From an uncultured Bacilli bacterium (GTDB taxonomy: Bacteria > Bacillota_I > Bacilli_A > RF39 > UBA660): 53,329 nucleotides of DNA. Positions 1 through 8,841 of this stretch are shown piece by piece (the stretch's first letter is position 1; each line of letters starts with the position of its first letter). Made by a program: the position numbers and the translations under genes. The stretch is taken from positions 1-53,329 of the forward strand of contig CANPXU010000007.1 of the NCBI GenBank assembly GCA_947586825.1, given 5' to 3'. Under the pieces are notes generated by a model. The model was not told the origin of the DNA. It saw only the letters and a program-made list of their open reading frames with translations, and ran no database searches.

Positions 1-57
1 GAAAATGAAGGGTATAAAAATGACTATTCATTGTCAATTTACATGGAGGCTATATGA
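1..57 (+). CDS. 3' end of an upstream gene (partial)
   Basis: The first reading frame is open from the first base to a TGA at 55-57 and encodes 18 residues ending in YMEAI. The stop overlaps the next start as ATGA (54-57), the usual sign of translational coupling, and the next gene's ribosome binding site GGAGGC (45-50) lies inside this frame. The protein begins outside the window and the tail is too short to identify. It probably forms an operon with the surface protein that follows. Confidence 0.55.
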   Translation, partial: ENEGYKNDYSLSIYMEAI

Positions 58-1349
58 AAAAGAAATATTTATTTCTATTTTTAATAATAATTTTAGTTTC
101 ATTTGTCTTAGGATTTAGTTTAAATAAAATAGAAAAGGATAATATTGTTACAATTAGTAAAAATGATAATAAATTAAATAGCAATATAGCAATTATGTAT
201 GAAGAAGACGGTGATTATAAAAGTAGCACAGATGGATCATGGCCTGATAATTATTATTTGAATCCTGAAAAAAGTAGTTGCAAAAGTGATACAACAATAG
301 GATATGATACTAATACAGATAAGATAATATTTAAAGGGAATCATCCAGACAGATGCATTATATATTTTGATAAAGAAATAACACTTGCTAATTACATAAA
401 AAGTATCTTTGTATATGATGGATATAACAATATCTATTATCATGATGCCAAAGGGGATTATATTAATTCTGATTTAGAGGCTGAAGACTTTTCTTATAGA
501 TACACAGGACCAAGTGAAGATGTTAATAATTATATTTGTTTTGGAAGCGAAGCAGCCATCTGCCCTGACGATAGTTTGTATAGGATAATTGGTCTTTTTA
601 AAAACGAAAGCGACATTTATGAAGCTAAAATAATTAAGGCTGATTATGCAACATATGAGGAAACTGGAACTGATGGAGCATATGTTTCAGAGATGATTAA
701 CTATAAAAATAATTTGAATTTTTACAGAGGAAAACAAGAAAATTTATCTAAAATTGGCTGGTACTTTTGGAATAAAAGCGATAATGGTAAGGTTGGTCAA
801 AATATTTGGGATACTAGTCTATTAAGTGTTGATAATTTACATAAAAATTATTTGAATAATTATCTAAAAAATAAAGAAAATGGCAAGTGGGTAGATTTTA
901 TAACATCTAATCATAAGTGGTACTTTTCGGCTTTTGAACACTCTATTATAGCTAGGCGTAATGCAAAAGATACTTATAAAAACGAAATATCTAAAAATAA
1001 TTTTATTGAGAGCCAAATAGGGCTAATATATGCCAGTGATTATATGTACTCTGCTTTGCCAAGTAATTGGGATAAAACCGGTTATAATAATGATGATGAG
1101 ACAAGAGATTATCGATCAAGTGTGGATGATAATTGGATATATATGGGACTACATGAATGGATATTATTTGCGTGTTCTAATGAAGCTAATTTAAATAGTA
1201 GAGCATTTTTTATCGGCGATAATGGCAGGATTAGTAACAATATTGTTACAGATTATGCTTTAGCTATTAGACCAGCAATGTACCTAAAAAGTGAAACTAA
1301 ATATTTATCTGGTAATGGAACATTAAATAATCCTTATAGGATTGCTTAA
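54..1349 (+). CDS. Membrane-tethered surface protein with C-terminal GNGT-NPY module
   Basis: This is a 431-residue secreted or membrane-tethered protein of unknown function. Residues 4-21 form one hydrophobic segment after a Lys-rich start (signal peptide or N-terminal anchor); no lipobox or LPXTG is present. The rest is a hydrophilic, Asn/Asp/Tyr-rich extracellular domain. A central NYICF...LYRIIG stretch and the C-terminal IRPAMYLKS...GNGT..NPYRI stretch recur in the proteins at 8842-10065 and 31165-32316, so this is one of three divergent paralogues here. The start is supported by GGAGGC five bases or so upstream and overlaps the preceding frame by four bases. The shared C-terminal module suggests a common fold, perhaps adhesive, but no catalytic motif is visible. 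Confidence 0.75.
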   Translation: MKKKYLFLFLIIILVSFVLGFSLNKIEKDNIVTISKNDNKLNSNIAIMYEEDGDYKSSTDGSWPDNYYLNPEKSSCKSDTTIGYDTNTDKIIFKGNHPDRCIIYFDKEITLANYIKSIFVYDGYNNIYYHDAKGDYINSDLEAEDFSYRYTGPSEDVNNYICFGSEAAICPDDSLYRIIGLFKNESDIYEAKIIKADYATYEETGTDGAYVSEMINYKNNLNFYRGKQENLSKIGWYFWNKSDNGKVGQNIWDTSLLSVDNLHKNYLNNYLKNKENGKWVDFITSNHKWYFSAFEHSIIARRNAKDTYKNEISKNNFIESQIGLIYASDYMYSALPSNWDKTGYNNDDETRDYRSSVDDNWIYMGLHEWILFACSNEANLNSRAFFIGDNGRISNNIVTDYALAIRPAMYLKSETKYLSGNGTLNNPYRIA

Positions 1350-1398
1350 TAATCATTAGTTGAAGTAATTTTTACGATTTATATTAATATTATTTAAT

Positions 1399-1626
1399 AT
1401 GAATATGTATTTATCAGAATTACAAGATAAAGATATCATATCTATGAAAACGGGACTTAATTATGGCCATGTTATTGATATTGAGATTGGTGATAATGGC
1501 CAAATAATATCCTTTGTGGTAGAAAATAGAAAGCTATTTCAAAGAAATTATAAAAAAGAAGAAATTACTTTTAAATATAGTGATATTGAAAAGATAGGCA
1601 AGGATGTTATACTTGTTAGAGTCTAA
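1399..1626 (+). CDS. ylmC: YlmC/YmxH-family PRC-barrel protein
   Basis: This 75-residue protein matches the small YlmC/YmxH family (PRC-barrel fold), often labelled sporulation protein. It opens with LSEL, followed by a D-I-I-S-M-K-T-G strand-turn, a GHVIDIEIGDNG hairpin and a C-terminal hydrophobic strand, as in the family, and it has family length. The molecular role is not established; PRC-barrels bind RNA or protein partners. No clear Shine-Dalgarno sequence precedes either possible start (ATG at 1399 or 1405). It sits just upstream of lspA, whose promoter appears to begin inside the end of this gene. Confidence 0.75.
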   Translation: MNMYLSELQDKDIISMKTGLNYGHVIDIEIGDNGQIISFVVENRKLFQRNYKKEEITFKYSDIEKIGKDVILVRV

Positions 1627-1641
1627 AAAGTATTATATAAT
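1613..1641 (+). promoter_or_regulatory. Promoter for lspA, probably giving a leaderless mRNA
   Basis: TTGTTA (1613-1618) and a perfect TATAAT (1636-1641) are separated by exactly 17 bases. The expected start point, about seven bases after the -10 box, falls at 1648, two bases before the lspA ATG at 1650. No Shine-Dalgarno sequence lies between them. Confidence 0.55.
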
Positions 1642-1649
1642 TAAGTCGT

Positions 1650-2162
1650 ATGAAAAAAATAAAGAACCTATTTAGTAAATTAGATATGCAAAAGAAAGTG
1701 GCACTTTTTACAATGCTATTTTTAATTGTGGATCAAGTAAGTAAGATAGTTTTAGATAGAGTAGTACCTCTTAATGTGACATATGCGATTGCCGATAGAT
1801 TTATTTATATTACTAAGAGTTATAACACAGGAATTGCTTGGTCAATGCTTGCCGATAGTCCTTATTTAATAATAGGCATATCGATTATTATTTTTATTCT
1901 TTTGCTTTTATATTTACCTAAATTTAAAGAAAATAAACGTAATATATTAGCTTTTTCCTTAATCTTTGGTGGTTTATTTGGTAATTTAATAGATAGACTC
2001 ATCTATGGTCATGTTATTGACTTTATTGACATTATGATATTTAATTATGATTATCCTATTTTTAACATTGCTGATAGTTTTGTTTTCATTGGCGTTATGT
2101 TATTAATATGGAGTATCTATTTAGGTGAAGATAATGAAAATAGAAGTAAAAGAAGAAAATAA
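1650..2162 (+). CDS. lspA: Lipoprotein signal peptidase (signal peptidase II)
   Basis: LspA is the aspartic membrane protease that removes the signal peptide from diacylglyceryl-modified prolipoproteins. The 170-residue protein has four hydrophobic segments (about 18-36, 72-89, 98-118, 138-157). It shows the family signatures: VDQVSK near residue 28, GNLIDR at 111, HVID with catalytic Asp124, and NIAD with catalytic Asp142. Length is normal. The next gene, rluD, starts inside its last codons, the classic lspA-rluD pairing of Bacillota. The start has no ribosome binding site but a well-formed promoter ends eight bases upstream, suggesting leaderless translation. Confidence 0.95.
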   Translation: MKKIKNLFSKLDMQKKVALFTMLFLIVDQVSKIVLDRVVPLNVTYAIADRFIYITKSYNTGIAWSMLADSPYLIIGISIIIFILLLLYLPKFKENKRNILAFSLIFGGLFGNLIDRLIYGHVIDFIDIMIFNYDYPIFNIADSFVFIGVMLLIWSIYLGEDNENRSKRRK

Positions 2163-3015
2163 TGATCGTTTAGATAAATACTTAAGTCTTAATACGGAAT
2201 TTTCACGTGCTCTTATAACTAAGATGCTTGATGCTGGCTTTATTTTAGTTAATGATGAGATTAAAAAGGGGAGTTATAAGCCTAAAATGGGCGATGAAAT
2301 AGAACTTGATGAAAGCTTTAAAATAGACACGGATATTTTGCCTGAAAAAATGAATTTAGATATCGTTTATGAAGACGATGATTTAATGGTTATCAATAAG
2401 CCATCGGGTCTTGTTGTGCATCCAGGCAGTGGTAATTATTCCCATACCTTAGTAAACGGCCTTATGTATTATACGAAAAACTTAAGTGATATAAATGGCT
2501 CTTCAAGAGTAGGTATAGTACACCGTATTGATAAGGATACTTCAGGACTAATGCTCGTAGCTAAGACTAATAAAGCTCATGAATTATTAGCAGATATGTT
2601 TAAAGAGCATTCCATTAAAAGAACTTATATTGCTCTTTTGGACGGTGAACTTCCTTATGATAAAGCTACGATAGATGCCCCGATTAAAAGAGATAGTAAT
2701 AACTTTAATAAGATGGGTGTCTTTAAAGATGGTAAAAAGGCTATTACTCATCTTAAAGTTTTAAAAAGATTCAAAGGGTATACTTTAGTAAGTCTTAATC
2801 TAGAAACAGGACGAACTCACCAAATAAGAGTGCATATGAAATATATAGGTTTTCCTATTTATAATGATCCAGTATATAATACTAAAGATGCGACCGAATT
2901 TGGCCAATTTTTACATTCTTGGAAGGTTGAATTTACGCATCCTATAACAGGTGAATGCCTTGAATTCACGGCAGAAATGCCTGAAGAAATGTCTGGTTTT
3001 ATAGCTAGCCTGTAA
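2134..3015 (+). CDS. rluD: 23S rRNA pseudouridine synthase, RluD family
   Basis: This is a pseudouridine synthase of the RluA/RluD family, expected to isomerise uridines in 23S rRNA. An N-terminal S4 RNA-binding domain (about residues 1-65) is followed by the catalytic domain. The catalytic Asp133 lies in the HRIDKDTSGL motif (canonical HRLD), and the RTHQIRVH motif is intact. The 293-residue length is normal. ATG at 2134 is preferred over an in-frame GTG at 2125 because AGGTGA lies about five bases before the ATG. The gene overlaps lspA by 29 bases, so the two are probably co-translated. RluD specificity (helix 69) is inferred from length and context. Confidence 0.9.
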   Translation: MKIEVKEENNDRLDKYLSLNTEFSRALITKMLDAGFILVNDEIKKGSYKPKMGDEIELDESFKIDTDILPEKMNLDIVYEDDDLMVINKPSGLVVHPGSGNYSHTLVNGLMYYTKNLSDINGSSRVGIVHRIDKDTSGLMLVAKTNKAHELLADMFKEHSIKRTYIALLDGELPYDKATIDAPIKRDSNNFNKMGVFKDGKKAITHLKVLKRFKGYTLVSLNLETGRTHQIRVHMKYIGFPIYNDPVYNTKDATEFGQFLHSWKVEFTHPITGECLEFTAEMPEEMSGFIASL

Positions 3016-3033
3016 GCTTTAGTTTTTCTTATT

Positions 3034-3060
3034 TTGAAAATAAACGTTGTATGGTATAAT
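3034..3060 (+). promoter_or_regulatory. Extended -10 promoter for the rhomboid gene
   Basis: TGGTATAAT (3052-3060) is a perfect extended -10 element. A TTGAAA (3034-3039) lies 15 bases upstream. It sits 20 bases before the rhomboid ATG, with a GGAAGGAAG ribosome binding site in between. Confidence 0.6.
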
Positions 3061-3080
3061 AACAAAGGAAGGAAGATAAT

Positions 3081-4259
3081 ATGAATATACGAAGAGAAGA
3101 TCAAGTACTTATGAGTTTAGTTCATTATTTCGTAACCAAAGAGAATTATTCACCAATCTTTGTACAAGGTGTTAAAGATGAAATTTGGCTTGAGAAACTT
3201 GATGGACCATATCGTGTGATTAGAATAAATAGTAATCGTATTTTTAATAATGAACAATTTAAGTTTGATCAATTTCGCATTAAAAATATCTTAAAACAAA
3301 TTAAGAGAAAGACTTTATCTTTTACGATAAATGCTTTAAATATAAATTTAAATGAAGATCCTGACGTTAAAGAAGAGGGTCTTAAAAATGTTGATAATCT
3401 ATCTATTAGTAATTTAGATGATGTTCAAAATAATAAAGAATTATTAGAAATATTCCCTGATATGCGTAATAGTATATATACTTCTGATGATGGATTAGAA
3501 CTATTATTTAATGTTACAAATGATATCAATGCTAGAACAGAAAGAGAAAATGCTAGATATAAACGTATTTTCAGCGGTAAGAAATGTTGGTTTACTTATT
3601 TTGTCATTGTAGCATGTCTTGTCATGTTTGCTGTTGAGTATGTTTTATTAAAAGGTAATTTTAATTCAAATGATGCTGTTGATATTCTTGGTATGCTTGG
3701 AGCTAACTGTGGTATATATTTACAAAATGGCTTTAGTAACATTCTTACCAGCTTAACTCAATCTTGGCGTCTTATTACTTATGCTTTCCTTCATGGTGGA
3801 TGGATGCACATTATAATGAATATGTATTCGCTTTTCATCATAGGGCCTCAGACAGAAGCTCGATATGGAACTAAAAGATTTATCTTTATTTATTTAATTA
3901 GTGCAGTATGTGGTGCTTTATTGAGTGCAGGACTAAATCCTAGCGTAATGTCTGTCGGAGCGTCAGGAGCTATCTTTGGTGTTTTAGGAGCCTTAGTATA
4001 CTTTGGCATGAAATTTAGACTTTATTTTAAAGATAGCTTACTAACAAGACTAATCCCGGTTATCGTTGTCAACCTTATCATGAGTTTCTTACCAGGAATC
4101 GATGCCTCATGTCATATTGGTGGCCTTATTGGTGGATATTTAGCTGCGATGGCAGTAGGCATACCTGAAACTGATAATAAACAAGATAGTTTAAATGGTT
4201 CAATTATCTTATTTATATTCATATTATTCTTATTATATTTAGCTTTTATTGGAATTTAA
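3081..4259 (+). CDS. Rhomboid-family intramembrane serine protease
   Basis: Rhomboid proteases cut membrane proteins within the bilayer using a Ser-His dyad. The 392-residue protein has a soluble N-terminal domain (about 1-168) and then six or seven membrane segments. The HGGWMHIIMN loop (238-247) supplies the oxyanion/L1 region, the GASGAIFG motif supplies Ser295, and the CHIGGLIGG motif supplies His345. The architecture resembles the Bacillus GluP (YqgP) class, but no tetratricopeptide repeats are visible at the C terminus, which ends about 30 residues after the last core helix. It is transcribed alone between rluD and rpsO from its own extended -10 promoter. Substrates are unknown. Confidence 0.93.
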   Translation: MNIRREDQVLMSLVHYFVTKENYSPIFVQGVKDEIWLEKLDGPYRVIRINSNRIFNNEQFKFDQFRIKNILKQIKRKTLSFTINALNINLNEDPDVKEEGLKNVDNLSISNLDDVQNNKELLEIFPDMRNSIYTSDDGLELLFNVTNDINARTERENARYKRIFSGKKCWFTYFVIVACLVMFAVEYVLLKGNFNSNDAVDILGMLGANCGIYLQNGFSNILTSLTQSWRLITYAFLHGGWMHIIMNMYSLFIIGPQTEARYGTKRFIFIYLISAVCGALLSAGLNPSVMSVGASGAIFGVLGALVYFGMKFRLYFKDSLLTRLIPVIVVNLIMSFLPGIDASCHIGGLIGGYLAAMAVGIPETDNKQDSLNGSIILFIFILFLLYLAFIGI

Positions 4260-4288
4260 TTGCATTTTTAAAATAAATGTAATATAAT
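4260..4288 (+). promoter_or_regulatory. Promoter for rpsO
   Basis: TATAAT (4283-4288) lies 17 bases after a weak -35 candidate TTGCAT (4260-4265), directly after the rhomboid stop codon. It would give an rpsO transcript with a leader of about 80 bases. Confidence 0.5.
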
Positions 4289-4294
4289 TTATAA

Positions 4295-4376
4295 AGACGT
4301 TTTTACTTAGTTTGGACTTTCTCCGAAATCCTTACTCAGTTTAAACGGATTATTAGAAAAAAGGAGGATTAATTAT
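4295..4376 (+). promoter_or_regulatory. Putative S15 (rpsO) mRNA leader
   Basis: The 82-base leader holds a 15-base imperfect direct repeat (4303-4317 and 4332-4346, 12 of 15 identical). AATCC (4327-4331) can pair with GGATT at 4347-4351 or with GGATT at 4366-4370, which is part of the Shine-Dalgarno region. Mutually exclusive pairing of this kind would suit the known autoregulation of rpsO by S15 in other bacteria. No match to a named leader family is claimed. Confidence 0.4.
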
Positions 4377-4646
4377 ATGGCTTTAGCAAAAGATGTTAAG
4401 TCTCAAATCGTTAAAGAATTTGGTAAGAATGAAAAAGACTGTGGTTCTGCCGAAGTTCAAGTTGCAATTTTAACTAAAGAAATTAATGAACTTACAGAAC
4501 ATTTAACTGTTCATAAACATGATTATCATTCTAAACGTGGTCTTTTAATGAAAGTAGGAAGAAGAAAAAAACTACTTGAATATCTTAAAAAGAATGACGT
4601 TAAGAGTTATAGAGAGTTAATAAAGAAATTAAATTTAAGAAAATAG
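4377..4646 (+). CDS. rpsO: 30S ribosomal protein S15
   Basis: S15 is a primary 16S rRNA-binding protein that organises the central domain of the small subunit. The 89-residue protein has exactly the family length. It contains the diagnostic GSAEVQVA segment, the LTEHL...[11 protein letters not shown] block (here [13 protein letters not shown]) and the basic [12 protein letters not shown] helix. AAAGGAGGATT provides a strong ribosome binding site. It is followed by pnp, as in most Bacillota, with a terminator between them that could act as an attenuator. Confidence 0.98.
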   Translation: MALAKDVKSQIVKEFGKNEKDCGSAEVQVAILTKEINELTEHLTVHKHDYHSKRGLLMKVGRRKKLLEYLKKNDVKSYRELIKKLNLRK

Positions 4647-4676
4647 GCACTAACTTTTTAGTGTCTTTTTATTTTT
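4646..4676 (+). terminator. Intrinsic terminator after rpsO
   Basis: GGCACTAA (4646-4653) and TTAGTGTC (4658-4665) form an eight-base-pair stem with a CTTT loop, followed by a T-rich tract interrupted by one A. It begins at the last base of the rpsO stop codon and lies between rpsO and pnp, so pnp expression may depend on readthrough. Confidence 0.8.
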
Positions 4677-4692
4677 TGAAAGGATTAGTAGT

Positions 4693-6930
4693 ATGAAAAG
4701 AGAATTCAAATTAAACTTTTTAGGAAGAGATTTAGTGGTTGAAACTGGTGAACTTGCTAAACAAGCTAATGGTAGTGTCCTAGTAAGATATGGTGATACA
4801 GTTGTCCTTTCCGTTTGTGTTATGGGAAAAACTCCTGTAACTCAAGACTTCTTCCCATTACAAGTTTTATATCAAGAAAAATTATATTCAGTGGGTAAAA
4901 TACCTGGTGGATTTATTAAAAGGGAAGGAAGACCTACGGATGCAGCGACTCTTGCGGCAAGACTTATTGATAGACCGATAAGACCGATGTTTGATGAAAG
5001 AATCAGAAATGAAATTCAAGTAATTAATACCGTTTTATCTGTTGATCAAGATAATAGCCCAGAAATGGCAGCTTTATTTGGTACATCTCTATGTTTAGGC
5101 ATATCTGATATTCCATTTGATACACCAGTATCTGGCGTTATGGTAGGAATGGATGAAGATGGTAAGCTTATTATCAATCCTACGGTAGCTGAAGCTGAAA
5201 AATCACCACTTGCTTTAACAGTTGCCGGAACTGAAGAAGCTATATGTATGGTTGAAGCTGGAGCAAAAGAACTTTCGGAAAAACAAATGCTTGAAGCTTT
5301 AATGTTTGCTCATGAAAATATTAAAGAATTATGTAAATTCCAAGCTAAGATTATTCGTGAAATAGGTAAAGAAAAGAAGGTATTAGAGCCTGCGGTTCTA
5401 GATGAAGAAGTAGTAAAAGCTGTTGAAGAATTTGCTCAAAAGGATATGCTTGAGGCTATTCAAATTAAAGATAAAATTCAAAAATATGATCGCATCGAAG
5501 AAGTTAAAGCAAATACTATCAAATACTTTAGTGAAATATATGCTGATAAAGAAAATTTTGCTAAATTAATGCAAGATGTCGATAAGACTTTACTTAACAT
5601 CGAAGCTGGTGAAGTAAGAAGACTTATTATTGAAAAACATATTCGTCCTGATGGTCGTAAGATGGATGAAATTAGACCTTTATTTGCTGGCGTAGATATC
5701 TTACCTCGTACTCATGGTTCAGGATTATTCTCAAGAGGAGAAACGCAAGTCCTTGCAACCACAACTTTAGGACCTTTATCTGATCATCAAATTCTTGATG
5801 GTTTAGGTATTGAAGATACAAAAAGATTTATGCTTCACTATAATTTCCCTAACTTCTGTGTAGGTGAAATAGGAAGATATGGAAGTCCGGGAAGAAGAGA
5901 AATAGGCCATGGTGCTTTAGGTGAAAGAGCCCTTTTACAAGTTATTCCTTCCGAAGAAGAATTCCCTTATACAATTAGAGTAGTATCTGAAGTTTTAGAA
6001 AGTAATGGTTCATCAAGCCAAGCTACAATCTGTAGTGGATGTTTATCCTTAATGGCTGCGGGTGTTCCTATTAAGGCTCCTGTTGCCGGTATTGCCATGG
6101 GCTTAATCTCAAATGGTAAAAAATATACTATTTTAACCGATATCCAAGGTCTTGAAGATCATATGGGAGATATGGACTTTAAAGTTGCTGGTACTAAAGA
6201 TGGTATTACGGCTTTACAAATGGATATTAAAATTAAAGGTGTTACTAAAGCTATATTAAAAGAAGCTTTAGATGAAGCTAAGAAAGCTCGTTTAAAAATC
6301 TTAGATGTTATGGCAGATTGTATTAAAGAATCTCGTAAAGAATTATCACCATATGCTCCTAAAGTTGTAACATTTAATATTGACCCTGAAAAGATTAAAG
6401 ATGTTATTGGTAAGGGTGGAGATATGATAACAAAGATTATCCAAGATTCATCTAATGTTACATCAGTAAATGATAAAGATGCTGTTAAGATTGATATTGA
6501 AGATGATGGTAAAGTAATTATTTATCATAGCAATATGGATGTAATCAATAAAGCTAGAGCAATGATTGAAGATATCGTTAAAGAAGTTGTGGAAGGCGAA
6601 ATCTATACAGGTAAAGTTGTTAAAGTCGAGGACTTTGGTTGCTTCGTAGAATTATGGCCTGGTTGTGAAGGTTTAGTTCACGTATCTCAACTTGATTATA
6701 AACGAGTAGAAAAAGCTAGTGATATGTTTAAACCGGGCGATGAAATCGTTGTTAAATCACTAGGCTATGATAATCGTGGCCGTCTTAACTTATCTCGTAA
6801 AGAGGCTTTACCAAAACCAAAAGATAAAGATAAAGACAAGGATAAAGAAAAGTCTAAAGATAAAGAAGCCAAAAAAGATAAAGCTTCTAGTAAAAAAGCC
6901 AAAGAAACTAAGAAAGAAAGTGCTAAATAA
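4693..6930 (+). CDS. pnp: Polyribonucleotide nucleotidyltransferase (PNPase)
   Basis: PNPase degrades RNA 3' to 5' by phosphorolysis and is a central mRNA decay enzyme. The 745-residue protein has the complete order: first RNase PH domain (about 1-215), all-helical linker, second RNase PH domain (about 310-540) with [11 protein letters not shown] and DHMGDMDFK motifs, KH domain (about 555-615, with VIGKGGDMI) and S1 domain (about 625-692, starting EIYTGKVV). The C-terminal roughly 40 residues are an unusual Lys/Asp/Glu tail built on repeated KD and KE pairs, and may bind RNA or a partner. AAAGGA precedes the start by about eight bases. Confidence 0.98.
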   Translation: MKREFKLNFLGRDLVVETGELAKQANGSVLVRYGDTVVLSVCVMGKTPVTQDFFPLQVLYQEKLYSVGKIPGGFIKREGRPTDAATLAARLIDRPIRPMFDERIRNEIQVINTVLSVDQDNSPEMAALFGTSLCLGISDIPFDTPVSGVMVGMDEDGKLIINPTVAEAEKSPLALTVAGTEEAICMVEAGAKELSEKQMLEALMFAHENIKELCKFQAKIIREIGKEKKVLEPAVLDEEVVKAVEEFAQKDMLEAIQIKDKIQKYDRIEEVKANTIKYFSEIYADKENFAKLMQDVDKTLLNIEAGEVRRLIIEKHIRPDGRKMDEIRPLFAGVDILPRTHGSGLFSRGETQVLATTTLGPLSDHQILDGLGIEDTKRFMLHYNFPNFCVGEIGRYGSPGRREIGHGALGERALLQVIPSEEEFPYTIRVVSEVLESNGSSSQATICSGCLSLMAAGVPIKAPVAGIAMGLISNGKKYTILTDIQGLEDHMGDMDFKVAGTKDGITALQMDIKIKGVTKAILKEALDEAKKARLKILDVMADCIKESRKELSPYAPKVVTFNIDPEKIKDVIGKGGDMITKIIQDSSNVTSVNDKDAVKIDIEDDGKVIIYHSNMDVINKARAMIEDIVKEVVEGEIYTGKVVKVEDFGCFVELWPGCEGLVHVSQLDYKRVEKASDMFKPGDEIVVKSLGYDNRGRLNLSRKEALPKPKDKDKDKDKEKSKDKEAKKDKASSKKAKETKKESAK

Positions 6931-6942
6931 AGCACTTTTTTT
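6917..6942 (+). terminator. Intrinsic terminator at the end of pnp
   Basis: AAAGTGCT (6917-6924) and AGCACTTT (6931-6938) flank a six-base loop that includes the pnp stop codon, followed by a run of seven Ts. Confidence 0.85.
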
Positions 6943-6979
6943 GTGAAATTAAATAGCAATAGCTTTATTATAAGTTTTG

Positions 6980-6988
6980 TGCTATAAT
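6980..6988 (+). promoter_or_regulatory. Extended -10 promoter for the metallophosphoesterase gene
   Basis: TGCTATAAT (6980-6988) is a perfect extended -10 box in the space after the pnp terminator. The predicted start point is near 6995. Confidence 0.55.
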
Positions 6989-7014
6989 CTTCCTTGTTGG
7001 TGAATTTTAAATTT

Positions 7015-7866
7015 ATGATAAAAAAAGAACATATTATTACTTCTCCTAAAGTAGATGATGAAAAAAATATAATGGTTTTATCAGACCTTCATTATAATAG
7101 TCAAAATGGTATTAATAAGTTGAGATTAGTTAATAAGACAGCTTTTACCGAAGATATAACTCATATTGTTATTCCTGGTGATTTATATGATGGAAGTGAT
7201 GAAAATATATATCGTAATAGCCATCGTATCACAGGTTTTTTAGATAGTATAAGTAGATATGCACCTGTATGTTATGTGCAAGGAAATAGTGAACAAGATT
7301 GTCGATATTTGCCTGACTTTTTATGGGATCCTGCTTCTTTTTTCTCTGGAGATGTTCATATTATTGGTAATTTGGATTCTATGTATAATCCTAATTACTC
7401 TTATTCTACAGGTGATGTCACAATAGTGGGCCTAGGTCTTGATAAGCGAATATATAAATTAGATGATAAACACAAACCTCAAGCTATTGCAAAATCCTAT
7501 AGTAAATGGTTTTCTATCCTAGATAGTACCCTTTGCAAAGATAGATTCAATATTTTAGTTTGTCATGATCCTATGGTAGGAGAATCATTAAGCTATTTAA
7601 ATATTGATCCTAATCTTTTTGATTTAATTATAACTGGCCATAAACATGGTGCTGTATATCCCGCGGATCTTGTTACTTTACTTGCAACATCTAAAGAATT
7701 ATCTTCTGAAGCTTTTCCTAAATATCAAGAAGGGTTTTATGATATTGATGGGGTAGGCGCTAAGATGTTTGTTTCTGGTGGTATAACAGAATATACATTA
7801 GAAAATAGCGAATTGGAAGCATCTCATGAAGGCACCATTGATTTTATAAGAATAAGAAAGCCTTAA
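7015..7866 (+). CDS. Calcineurin-like metallophosphoesterase
   Basis: This is a two-metal phosphoesterase. Metal-binding blocks appear in order: LSDLHYNS near residue 23, IPGDLYDG near 51, a GNSEQ block (family GNHD/E) near 92, VCHDPM near 182, and GHKHGA near 205. Substrates of the family range from phosphoproteins to nucleotides, so none is assigned. The start is uncertain: an in-frame TTG at 6994 begins at the expected transcription start, whereas ATG at 7015 follows GGTGA by 11 bases and is preferred. The protein is cytosolic, about 283 residues. The GNSEQ variant in place of GNHE is notable because it replaces a usual histidine. It is co-directional with the gene 18 bases downstream. Confidence 0.85.
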   Translation: MIKKEHIITSPKVDDEKNIMVLSDLHYNSQNGINKLRLVNKTAFTEDITHIVIPGDLYDGSDENIYRNSHRITGFLDSISRYAPVCYVQGNSEQDCRYLPDFLWDPASFFSGDVHIIGNLDSMYNPNYSYSTGDVTIVGLGLDKRIYKLDDKHKPQAIAKSYSKWFSILDSTLCKDRFNILVCHDPMVGESLSYLNIDPNLFDLIITGHKHGAVYPADLVTLLATSKELSSEAFPKYQEGFYDIDGVGAKMFVSGGITEYTLENSELEASHEGTIDFIRIRKP

Positions 7867-7884
7867 TTATAATAGGGAGGTATT

Positions 7885-8772
7885 ATGACTAAGAAAACTA
7901 AACCAAATTATAGGGGAGTAAAAAAATGCAGTTTGCCAGTATCATATAATGAAAATGATACATATAAATGGGTCTTTACTGAAGATAATAATATTTTTGA
8001 GTATGCTGAAATTTATGAAGCATTCAGTCATCTTATTAAGACAAGTTTAGAGTATAATTATGAGATTACTTATAAATATTATGATGCTTTAAAAAACTCT
8101 ATAAAAATTGAAACAGTAGCTATGCATTCTCATAATTTTAATGATGTTATAGAAACTCTTTACTATTATCCTGAATCTTTTAATATTCCTGAAAATGATA
8201 AAGATAATTATTCAGCTTCAGAATTAGCATTTCTAAAAAAGCTCCAAAATTATCTTTTATTAATGGGGCTTAAAGATAAAAGTGATTCTAAAGATATGAT
8301 TAACTTACATCGAAAATATAAAAATGAATTAAATTCTAAAAAATATTTTAAAGAATTAGTAAAATTGGAAAGAAAAGAAACTTTAGAAAGAGCTAATAAT
8401 AAGAAAGTAAGAACTTATCATGAAGCAGGATATTTCATGGCTTCAGATAATATCTTAGATGCCATCTTAAATAAAGAGAAAAATACAAGAATATTTAGAC
8501 AGTATTCATATAGCACTTCAAGAATTAAAGAAAGATATTTTATCTTAGATAACGATTATAATTATAAAGCCTTAATAGAGATAACTGATGAAAATATTAT
8601 TCCTTTTAAAGATTTAAAAGTTCCTGTGAAGGAATATAGATTAAATAGCGCAAAATCACTTCTTGAATATAAAGAAGAATTATTTGACTATTTTAAAGAA
8701 GATAATACAGAAGAGTTTACGGAAGATAGCCTAATAAGTATTGCTACTTTTAAAATAATTGAAAAGTATTAG
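7885..8772 (+). CDS. Hypothetical cytosolic protein
   Basis: This 295-residue protein is not recognised. It is hydrophilic, rich in Lys, Glu, Tyr and Asn, with no signal peptide or membrane segment. The middle (about residues 110-180) is strongly charged and likely helical. The start follows a strong AGGGAGG ribosome binding site. It lies 18 bases after the metallophosphoesterase gene and ends in a terminator, so the two probably share a transcript. No catalytic motif is visible. Confidence 0.7.
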   Translation: MTKKTKPNYRGVKKCSLPVSYNENDTYKWVFTEDNNIFEYAEIYEAFSHLIKTSLEYNYEITYKYYDALKNSIKIETVAMHSHNFNDVIETLYYYPESFNIPENDKDNYSASELAFLKKLQNYLLLMGLKDKSDSKDMINLHRKYKNELNSKKYFKELVKLERKETLERANNKKVRTYHEAGYFMASDNILDAILNKEKNTRIFRQYSYSTSRIKERYFILDNDYNYKALIEITDENIIPFKDLKVPVKEYRLNSAKSLLEYKEELFDYFKEDNTEEFTEDSLISIATFKIIEKY

Positions 8773-8798
8773 AGCTAGTAATTTTTACTAGCTTTTTT
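8773..8798 (+). terminator. Intrinsic terminator
   Basis: AGCTAGTAA (8773-8781) and TTACTAGCT (8785-8793) form a nine-base inverted repeat followed by a run of Ts, directly after the preceding stop codon. Confidence 0.85.
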
Positions 8799-8841
8799 CA
8801 TACTATTATAATATAATTTTATTTATAGGATAGTTGATAAT

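Noticed and set aside
54-1349. Type IV prepilin for the GspE-type ATPase
   Set aside because: The N terminus lacks a G/A-F-x4-E prepilin cleavage motif; the hydrophobic segment looks like a plain signal/anchor. The same holds for the two paralogues.
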